From: Ophioceras dolichostomum
Lineage: Eukaryota; Ascomycota; Sordariomycetes; Magnaporthales; Ophioceraceae
Assembly (NCBI GenBank): GCA_003049485.1
Contig: PYST01000347.1
Coordinates: 1 to 40,848 of the forward strand
DNA length: 40,848 nt
Direction of reading: 5' to 3'
Within the stretch, counting starts at the first letter, position 1. Each line of letters starts with the position of its first letter. The notes beneath the pieces are model-generated. The model saw only the letters and a list, made by a program, of their open reading frames with translations, made no database searches and was not told the origin of the DNA. The position numbers and the translations under genes are program-made. This document shows, piece after piece, positions 1 through 7,781 of this stretch.

Positions 1-416
1 AGCCAACCCTGCAGCAGCCACTCGTCACGGGTTCCTGAGTCCCGAACAGGGACCCTTGCCAAGATACAATTATTGTAGTTTGCAGAACACAATGCGCCAC
101 TCGAGAGCCGAACGGACATCCGGACACGGTGACCAACAAGCAGAAGCAGATGGCCCCTTCCACTCTGTGTAGACACAAATGTGACGCCTAGTTCCCTGGC
201 TAACTGCTCTAGGCGCGATGGTTAGATGTATAAAGCCGCCATTTCTTTCCCCAGAAAGGACCACTTCTCGATATGATTCCACCGGCCCCACAATAGCATC
301 GGTATTCTAAGCGACTCGCGAACAGACATCCACTAATCGACGCTCTCTCTAAGGAATCCCCAGTTTCCTCATAACGACCTCCCGAAGGCCTCAGTTCTCC
401 CTTCGCCCCTAGCAGC
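1..416. other. Upstream region of the small secreted protein gene
   Basis: No open reading frame here looks like a protein. The stretch holds a TATA-like element (229-235) and then a short pyrimidine-rich leader before the ATG at 417, so it reads as promoter plus 5' UTR of the + strand gene. The far left may belong to a gene outside the window. Confidence 0.5.
229..235 (+). promoter_or_regulatory. TATA-like box for the small secreted protein gene
   Basis: TATAAAG lies on the + strand 182 bases before the ATG at 417. That spacing would leave a 5' UTR of roughly 150 bases. This is motif evidence only. Confidence 0.35.
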
Positions 417-853
417 ATGCAGCCCATCAGCGCCATGTTCGCCCTGTATTACGCCAGCGCGCTGGCGCTGGTGGCCGCCACGCCCACGCCCATCTACGTA
501 CCACCCCAGATCCCCAACCCCAACTTGTGCGTGCCGGGCAGGTATCGCTGCATGGACGGCTTTGCAGCCTTTGAGATCTGCGACTCCTTCAGAAGATGGG
601 CTGTGAGTATTATTCGGGGATACCAACCAGAACAGTTTCCTTTTGTTCCCGCCTATTTACTGCCAGTGGGCACACTGCCTTCTAGTATCCAGCGAGGTCA
701 CCGATGCGGACAGCAACTAACTTAAAGAACCTCTTTTGGGAGAACAAACAGCACGCCGGAGGATGTGGCGACAGCACGGAATGCAGGATCAGCCCCGATA
801 ACGGCGTCCCGCATTGCTTTCAGAGGATCGACACATCTGGACATCCGGCGTAG
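417..853 (+). CDS. Small cysteine-rich secreted protein
   Basis: Two exons, 417-602 and 752-853, encode about 95 aa. The intron has donor GTGAGT at 603, branch-like CTAAC at 717-721, acceptor CAG at 749-751, and phase 0. The N-terminus (residues 1-21) is hydrophobic and ends VAA before TPTP, as in a secretion signal. The mature part has six cysteines at about 38, 45, 55, 67, 73 and 84. Their spacing (CVPGRYRC, EIC, RRWAHAGGCG, TEC, NGVPHC) resembles a common class of small fungal secreted proteins with a CxPGxYxC start and a CG...C...PxC end, as I remember that class. The function is unknown; an effector or cell-surface role is only inference. A second in-frame acceptor at 726-727 would add 8 residues, but its branch site would be very close. 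The gene converges on the next one, with 314 bases between stops. Confidence 0.72.
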
Positions 854-1167
854 GATGTCGGAACAACGGGGAACGGATGGGCACGATGGACTACCTTGAA
901 GGCTGTAGATGGCACCTTCTCTACGTCCTCTCCAAGTCTGTCTCCTTCCCCTCTGCCCGTTCTGCCCCTTATCGAAAACGCACGGTTGAGGACATCGTCA
1001 GTGCGAAGGGCACCCATCACCTCAGCATCGAATTCTGGGATCATTAGGTACCTTAGTTCTACATAGATGGCACTTCCTTCCGTTGTCGAGGGACACTTTG
1101 TACACTTCACTAGAGTTAATTGCCGCTGTCCTTTCATAAAGCCTACTGGCCGCGGATCCCTACCTCT
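854..1167. other. Convergent 3' intergenic region
   Basis: This is the 3' region shared by two convergent genes. It contains AGGTACCT at 1046-1053. I see no coding signal. Confidence 0.5.
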
Positions 1168-2453
1168 CTATTTCTTCCCTCCGCGCTTGGGAACTCTCGT
1201 CAGCTGCCTGCGCGTGCTCGGCTTATTCGCCACCTGTTTAAACGCCGATTTAGGCGGCGTCTTCACCTGTACCTCCTCATTCTCCTTCTTCTCCTCCCTC
1301 CGAGCTTTCTTCACCACCTTCTCCGGCTGCGGCAGTGGCTCAGTTGAGGCGGCCTTCCTCTTGGCTGATACTGCTTTCGTCGTGTTGCTGCTGCTGCTGG
1401 CCGCACACTCTTTGCTGGCCCGTCCAACAGCATTAACAACAGCGAGAGAAGGCGGGGCGGCAGCAGCAGGCGTAAGAAAAACCGCGTCGCTTTGTGGTAG
1501 CTCCTCCTCCTCCTCCTTCTCCTTCTGCTTTTCTTTTCGAACAGCCACGGATGATGTTAGAGTGGTTCTGCTTCGCGTGCTTGGGCGGTTCATCGGCGCG
1601 ACGGCGGCAGCGTTCGGATGACGAAAATCTTTTGGCGCGTCGTTATTAGCAACCACCACCTTCAAGACGCGTTGCCGCTGGGATTCAGTAGCAGAGGTAT
1701 TATTGGGGACAGTAGAATAGTATGAAGGGGCAAATTCAGGGTCATCTTACCCATCAAGCAGGTAGCCTCCGAGAGAATACTCCCATCACCACCACAAAAA
1801 TCATCGGAAATCGACAGGTTCGAGAGACGTCTGACCTGCTCTAGCTCCATCCTCCGCAACGCAATCTGGGCCAAGATCAGCGCCCAGACGACGCCGAATT
1901 TGTGCGCCCACATTTTGGCGACCGCCAGTGCCTTACCGGGCCTCGTTGACACATCGTACACAGGCTGTCGGCTGAACTTCCTCTTCCACTCCTTCCACTC
2001 CTCGGCATTCTCTTCCATGAAGCCGTCTTCGCTGCTCTCCTCCCTCTCCCTGTTCTCGAGCCGAAACTCATCTTCCGCCATGAGGTTGCCCCACTGATCG
2101 TACACCGTGCTCGTCGACATCTTCGGCGCGCCGCAGGTGCAGCCCACCATCCCGGGGATGAGCAGCTCGGCGACGGAGTGGGTGGTCTGCGGCGTGACGT
2201 CAGGGTTGTCGGGCATGTGGTGCTGGTTCTGGCAGACCCAGTTGCAGTGAAGCTTCCCCACCGAGGACTTCAGCATAGGGAGGCCACGCCTAACGAGCAT
2301 CTTGCACTTGTTCTCGCACACGTGGTGACGGCACCAGGACTCGCCGCAGTAGAAGCGGTGGATCGTGTCTTTGCGGGAACAGAAGCAGCACTCCCACTCG
2401 CCACCGGGGCTGAAGGGGGAGAAGGGCATGATCCAGGGGCGAGGAGCCATCAT
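1168..2453 (-). CDS. Cysteine-rich putative zinc-binding protein with basic C-terminal tail
   Basis: Two exons on the minus strand, 2453-1751 and 1628-1168, join in frame to about 387 aa. The intron is 1750-1629, with donor GTAAGA, branch-like GCTAATAAC and acceptor AAAAG. Acceptor CAG at 1680-1678 is out of frame and gives an early stop. Residues 20-50 carry a dense cluster (WECCFC, then RFYC, WCRHHVC, NKC) that looks like one or two zinc-binding knuckles, followed by VCQNQHH and GCTCG. The middle (about 135-175) is acidic with EEWKEWKRKF. The exon-2 tail is very rich in Lys, Glu, Ala and Ser and contains KKARREEKKENEE, suggesting a nuclear or nucleic-acid-binding protein. I recognise no named family. 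A second ATG follows directly at 2450. The zinc role and nuclear location are inferred. Confidence 0.68.
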
Positions 2454-3658
2454 TTGATTTGTCTTGCTTGGTAATATTTGGGTTTTTCCCTACTTAATTT
2501 GAAAAAGACGCGTGTGACGTGGGAAGGGACAATGAGCAGAGCACTTGTGGTCCCGTTCCCTTTTGACGAAGGAAGGCTGAAGAGAAGGGCCCAAAATTAC
2601 TGGTTCATAAGGTAGGAAACGTCGCGTGAAAAAGGCCAAACAGGTTCCCAGAATTCGAGGATCGGTCGAGAGATGTGGGGAGTTTTCTGTGGAATGGATG
2701 CACGGGAAGAAAGACCAAGATCGGACGGCTTCAAGATGCCATGAACGCGGAACAGCGACCATGACAAAGAAACTCGTTGAAAGAAAGACAGCGAGCATTT
2801 CATATGCGCTCTTTGTTTGCGGTGCTTTGAGCCACTGTTTGAAACCTTGCAACATTGCTCCGGTTTCTTTGTCTGCAATCCCAACGGGTGCGGGCATCCA
2901 AAGCCACAGAGCCGTCTCACAGCTTCCGATCTCTCTACTCTACGAGCTGAGCCGGTACACCATCAGCGTCTTGGGGAATATTGCCATAGTGTACGCTACC
3001 ACAGATGTATGCTTGACATTTTCGAAGAGGAAGTGGTTGTGAAATGTGGTTGTTCGATGCTACCCCTAACCGCTGCTTGGTGAGTTCAAATTGCCGATTG
3101 ACAGCTCCTCCCCAAGACGGGCCATAGGACGATCTCCGGACCCAGCCTGTTACCTCCCATCACGCCAAGGCTCCACACCTTCCGCGAACTGCCAGTCTCG
3201 CCTTTGCGCTCTCTTCCGCTGCGATTGGTGGATATTGAGCAGCGATGTCGTGGTGGAGAGGTCAGCCAAATCGTATAGCCTTAACTACCAACGCCCTCTT
3301 GGCGGCAAAGACGAGGGATGATCCAGTCACCATCTGCCTAGGTACCATCAATAGGCAGGTATGCACGTACCTAGCTCAGCAGGAGGAACCGACCAATGTT
3401 CGCCAGGACTCTTGTATGAAGCTAGAAAAGCTACCGCTTGTGCAGGTAGGTAGCTAGTACCTATGCATGAGTACTACTAGTACCTAGTGGTATCGGGATG
3501 TGCCTCACGCGCTTCTTCCCAACCAGTCTGTGTCCGCCAGCCAAGGAGGGACTGCAGAGCAAAACCTTGGCGGAGATAAGGGAATCTGTTGGTGGCGTAT
3601 GTATACAATTCAGAAGAACCTAGATAGGACTACTAGAAAGCCCGACTAGAAAACAGAA

Positions 3659-3684
3659 GGGAATCGAAGGGAATCGAAGGGAAA
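3659..3684. repeat. Short tandem repeat of GGGAATCGAA
   Basis: GGGAATCGAA is repeated head to tail at 3659-3668 and 3669-3678, followed by a partial third copy (GGGAAA). Confidence 0.8.
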
Positions 3685-3765
3685 GCTCAACAACGGCAAA
3701 GGAAAATCCACTCAACATGGGAGGACGCTATCATATCTCCCTCCCTTACATTCCACACCCAGTGC

Positions 3766-3784
3766 CTCTCTCTCTCTCTCTCTC
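3766..3784. repeat. CT dinucleotide tract
   Basis: An uninterrupted (CT)n run of 19 bases. Tracts of this kind are common in fungal intergenic DNA. Confidence 0.9.
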
Positions 3785-4006
3785 GAATAGTATGCAACTC
3801 GGCCACGACAGCTAGCAGAGATCTCGATTCCTCGCTTTCATCTCCACCATGTGCTGCTTCACGCTACGCCCGGCCGTATATCATACCCTCCTCTCCGCCG
3901 TTCCGTCGTTCTTTTTTTCAAATCATGCCACATCCGCTACTGCCCAGATGCCAGTCGACCTAACCAAACCACCAGCCAACAGTTGCCCGTCGCCCTTCAT
4001 AGCCCC

Positions 4007-6751
4007 TTAACCCCTCCCACCATCAGGCGTGCTATTCCGCGTAGCCATGTAGAACTCGTACTTGTCCGGGAACAGGATGATGTTGGCCAACCTGACCAGC
4101 TCGACCTCAGCCTGCGACAGCGGCGGCGACGTCGTGCCTGATGCCGCCGCACTGCTGCTCTCACTCTTACTCCCATTCCCACCAGCCCCAAAACCAGCAC
4201 CACCCTCGTCTCCCTCCTCGACCTTCATCCCCTCCTCCGTCTTCACCTCCGGCTCATCGACATCCATCTTATCCCCCGCCGCCTCCCCAGCCGCCGCCGT
4301 AGCAGCAGCAGCAGCACCACTAGTCGACGACGCCGCACCGGCACCCGCATCCCACGGCGCAAGCCCCATAGCCCTCAGCGCCTCATCCCCGCCCACCTCT
4401 CGGATCTCCTTCTCGCCTAGCCGTCCCACATGCGGCGCCTCCGTGCCCAGTCCCGTACCCGTCGAGTCGAAGTCCGGGCCAGGATGTCCCCTCAAGAATG
4501 CCTTTCTCTGACGAGCGAGGTACAGCGCGTTCGTCTGCGTGAGCGGGCAGGAGGGCGCGTAGACCATGAAGCGCTCTGGATTCGCGTTGGGAGAGCCCGG
4601 CGCAGAGGAAGGTGGAGCGGGCGTGGCGGGCCGGCTGTTGTCGACGGCGGATGTGATGGTGTAGGCGGTCTCGCAGTGCCAGATGACGTAGTCGCCGGTC
4701 TGCAGGTCGGGCGGGGCGACGAGCGTGCGCTTGAGGTCGAGGTGGGGGTGCCAGAGCTCGGTCACGCGCTGGGCGTGGCCCGGGACGGCGCCGTGGATGA
4801 CGGTCGTCTGCTCCGGGTCGAGGGCCCAGTTGTCCGCGGCCAGGAAGGCGTCCCACTCGGGGCCCCCCGCCGAAGAGTCGTTGTTTCCTGTGGGTGGTGG
4901 CGTGCGGGGGGAGAAGAAGGGGCGGAGGAGGAAGTAGGCGGTGACGAGTTTTGGGGAGGGCAGGAGCCGGATCATGCCGGGGGTGACGTCCGTGAGGGCG
5001 AGGAGGCCCTGGAACATGCGGAAGATGGAGCAGGCGCCGGCGCCGTTGTAGAGGTCCGGCGTGGCGCTGATGCGGCCGGTCGGGTCCCACGGGTCGTAGG
5101 ATTCCCAGTCGCCGCGGAAGATGGAGTCGTAGGTGCCGCCGCGGCCGTAGCCGTCTGGCTCCCACCGCTCCAGGGAGCCACCGTCGACTTGGGCGATGAT
5201 GGGGCCGGGGCCAGAGGCGGAGGGTGGCCCTTCGACTGGTGGTGCGGCGGCGAATGACGTGCCGGGGGTTGTTGAAGACCCCTCGGCGGTAGCAGCGGCC
5301 GAGGATGATGATGCCGTTGTTGCTGGTGCCGGAGCGGGAGTTTGGGGAGTGGAAGATCCACCAGTCGTGCCCGTCGCAGTCCCTGTCGCTGTCGCAGTTG
5401 CAGTCGCAGTCGCAGTCGCAGTCGTAGTCGCATTGCCGCCGCCGCTTCCACTCACGTGAATCCGGATGCGATCCGCATAATTGATAGGGAACCTCGTCGC
5501 CATGCGATCGTCGTCCTCCGCATCCCACAGACTCATGGCGAACTTCATCGCCCTCAGCACGTGCGGGTGCGCTCGTGCGCGGATCTGCGCGGGGGTCCAA
5601 AAGAAGTCGAAGCAGGTCGGGTCCTGCGGCGGCGGCGGCTTGATGTCATGTTTGGTCTCGAGATACTTGCGCGTCTCCTCGACCCAGCCTGCGGCGTCAT
5701 CAGACGGCACGACACCCCGTACCACGCCCACACCGAACCGGCGCAGCAGCTTGCTGAAAGCCGCTATCTTGGCCGGGTCCTCGATGTCGGCGAAGTCGAT
5801 GTTGGCGACCAGCTCCGAGGGCGGCGCGTCGCTGATGGCGGCCATCTCGTCGCGCAGCGCGGCGAGGAGGCGGGCCCAGGACGCCGCCACCGCTGGCTCG
5901 TGGCCCGCGATCAGCCTCCTTTTAATCCCCGCGAATCGCGACGGCAGCGGTACCGGCTGCGCGCCGTAGAACGAGAGCACGGGCGGCTCCATCGTCTTTG
6001 CGCGGCGTCGCAGCTTAGCTAGCCTGCGGTCTTTTGACGAGGAGGACTCCGAGTTCCCGCTCTTTAGCCGGTGTTCTCGTTTCCGCTTACCCGTGCTGCT
6101 GCTGCTTTTGGGTTTGGTTTTGCTGGGGCTGCCGCTGTCGTTGCTGTTATTGTTATTCCCCGCAGAACCGCCCTCGCTGTTGTCGTTTGAGGTTTCTATT
6201 GTCTGGTAGATCTGATACGACGACGAGGATGATGACGATGTTTGGGTGTGAGTGTGCGTGTGTGTATAATAATTATTGGGGGACGAGGAGAGCAACAGCG
6301 ATTGAGCTCCTCCGTCCGACGAGGGTTGTTGTCCCGCAGACGCTGGGTTTCCTGTTTGGGGTTCATTGTCGGCGGCGGCGCCACTGCCGGGACCCCCGCC
6401 CCCAGCTGTTGTGGTGGTGGTACTGCTTGAACTCGTGCTGCTGGCACTGCTGATGTGACCACCTGAACCCCCCAGACCCCCCAAACCACCACCACTCAGC
6501 GTGCTGCGATGCAAGCTACGTGCCACTGCGCCAGCCACTCCCGTCAATCCAGTCGCCGCCAAGTTTGATCCCCCTCCTCCTCTTTCTCCTCCAGGCCCAG
6601 CAGCTCCAGCTCCAGATACTGCGGAAGTCCCCGTCACCGAGCCCAACTGGAACCGTTTGTCGCTCAGGTCGAGTTGCGGGGGCAGGGCGACTTTTACGTC
6701 ACCTCCTACGGCGCCACCGTCGGCCGCCGGTCTTGCGGAGAGCGGCCACAT
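4007..6751 (-). CDS. DUF1479 family protein with large low-complexity insertions
   Basis: One uninterrupted frame of 914 codons. Recognisable DUF1479 sequence begins near residue 254 (MEPPVLSFYGAQP, ATG at 5992) and continues through DPTCFDFFWTPAQ, INYADRIRI, VDGGSLERW, YDPWDPTGR, GMIRLLPSPKLVTAYFLLRPFF and GDYVIWHCE. DUF1479 (E. coli YbiU type) is a predicted Fe(II)/2-oxoglutarate-type double-stranded beta-helix family. Residues 1-253 are Gly/Ser/Asn/Thr-rich with a basic stretch (KRKREHRLK) and may be a real extension or partly 5' UTR, since the family usually starts near residue 254. About 80 residues of Thr/Ala/Pro/Ser-rich sequence, containing an (AT)n peptide run, interrupt the core between RIRIHV and VDGG. 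The family HVDGG histidine is Gln521, and the histidine after WHCD is Tyr697. Both changes suggest lost metal binding. The C-terminus adds another acidic/Gly/Ser-rich region. Confidence 0.8.
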   Translation of the reverse strand: MWPLSARPAADGGAVGGDVKVALPPQLDLSDKRFQLGSVTGTSAVSGAGAAGPGGERGGGGSNLAATGLTGVAGAVARSLHRSTLSGGGLGGLGGSGGHISSASSTSSSSTTTTTAGGGGPGSGAAADNEPQTGNPASAGQQPSSDGGAQSLLLSSSPNNYYTHTHTHTQTSSSSSSSYQIYQTIETSNDNSEGGSAGNNNNSNDSGSPSKTKPKSSSSTGKRKREHRLKSGNSESSSSKDRRLAKLRRRAKTMEPPVLSFYGAQPVPLPSRFAGIKRRLIAGHEPAVAASWARLLAALRDEMAAISDAPPSELVANIDFADIEDPAKIAAFSKLLRRFGVGVVRGVVPSDDAAGWVEETRKYLETKHDIKPPPPQDPTCFDFFWTPAQIRARAHPHVLRAMKFAMSLWDAEDDDRMATRFPINYADRIRIHVSGSGGGNATTTATATATATATATGTATGTTGGSSTPQTPAPAPATTASSSSAAATAEGSSTTPGTSFAAAPPVEGPPSASGPGPIIAQVDGGSLERWEPDGYGRGGTYDSIFRGDWESYDPWDPTGRISATPDLYNGAGACSIFRMFQGLLALTDVTPGMIRLLPSPKLVTAYFLLRPFFSPRTPPPTGNNDSSAGGPEWDAFLAADNWALDPEQTTVIHGAVPGHAQRVTELWHPHLDLKRTLVAPPDLQTGDYVIWHCETAYTITSAVDNSRPATPAPPSSAPGSPNANPERFMVYAPSCPLTQTNALYLARQRKAFLRGHPGPDFDSTGTGLGTEAPHVGRLGEKEIREVGGDEALRAMGLAPWDAGAGAASSTSGAAAAATAAAGEAAGDKMDVDEPEVKTEEGMKVEEGDEGGAGFGAGGNGSKSESSSAAASGTTSPPLSQAEVELVRLANIILFPDKYEFYMATRNSTPDGGRG
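5395..5430. repeat. CAGTCG hexamer microsatellite inside the DUF1479 gene
   Basis: Tandem CAGTCG/CAGTTG units on the + strand are read on the minus strand as alternating Ala-Thr. The repeat builds the (AT)n stretch of the insertion, so replication slippage is a plausible origin. Confidence 0.85.
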
Positions 6752-7740
6752 CCTCTGGTGGGAACAAGTCGACTTGGACTGCTGCTCCTCCTTTTCGACA
6801 TCTGACCACCGAATGACCAGCTGCTACTGCCACGCCGTAGGACCCCTCCCCCAGATTCCGGATTCGAACCGGATTAGACCGGAGGGAGGGAGGTATGGGT
6901 AGGTACCTGGTAGAAGTACGGGGTAGGTAGCAAGTACGGGGTAGCACGAGAGCAGCAACGTGCGTCGCGTGCAGCCCAAAAAAATCCCCGTCTGTCAGTC
7001 TGTCAGTGCCAGCCAAGTGCAGAGGCGCAATCCACACAGGCTGGCACGATGCAAGAGCAGGAATTGGGAGCTCGGCTGCCAGGTTCCCCAGGGTCACCAC
7101 CAAGCTCGAACTTCTGGTCCAGCGCAAGATGGTACAGAGGTAGCTGAGGAGAAAGACGATTCCAGTGGCTAAGAGAAGGCAGACCGCAATGGCTGTTCTG
7201 TTTCTCAAAGTCTCCTGAAGGTTGCCGGTTTGGTGTTTGTCTGTGTTGCCTGGGTTTGCACTCTGTCGTACTCCCTACGCTCCTTACACGAGAGGGGAGG
7301 AGGCAGCCGCCTGTCGTCGTCCGTCTAACCAAGGTTTGGAGCAGTCGTCGGCCGCGTGCAGGACGTTCGGATCAGCCCGGGGGAACAAGACGAGGCGGTC
7401 GGTCGCCGTGACTAGAAAAACAAACAGAAATTAAAAACTGTCGGAGTGAGTAGGGTATCGACTGGTAGGCGCGCGAGCAGCCTGTGTGTCTGTCTTTCTT
7501 CAGGTGTGTTGTCTCTTTTGCTTCAATGTTCTTTTCTGATGATGAGAAATGGAAATGGCAACGAATGAAAAAGAATGGGAACAAATGAAAATCGAACCGA
7601 GAAAAAAGCTCCGGTATGATGATCAACGTCTAGCAGACAATGCAAGTAGGCAAGCAGGCCTTCCCGTCCGGACACGGCAAGCAAGCAAAGAAGAAGACCT
7701 TGGCCGCCCTTAGGTCCTTTCCTATTTCTTTTCTTGCCGT

Positions 7741-7781
7741 GCGATGCGATGCGATGGTGCAGTGCGGTGCGGTGCGGTGCA
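7741..7781. repeat. GCGAT and GTGCG short tandem repeats
   Basis: Three GCGAT units (7741-7755) are followed by several GTGCG units ending near 7781. This is a local pentamer repeat patch in gene-free DNA. Confidence 0.8.

Larger units (their letters stand above)
2454..4006. other. Gene-free spacer with simple repeats
   Basis: About 1.55 kb separates the start of the cysteine-rich gene from the 3' end of the DUF1479 gene. The longest reading frame (2626-3042, +, 138 codons) has no domain or compositional support. The stretch holds a run of GGTAGGTAGCTAGTACC-like sequence around 3440-3490, a GGGAATCGAA tandem repeat and a CT tract. The part near 2454 is probably promoter of the upstream gene. 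Confidence 0.5.

Noticed and set aside
2626..3042. 138-codon + strand frame
   Set aside because: No domain, no promoter-like element close by, and an unremarkable mixed composition.
4383..5600. 405-codon minus-strand frame overlapping the DUF1479 gene
   Set aside because: Arg/Pro/His-rich translation is a frame shadow of the GC-rich DUF1479 coding sequence.
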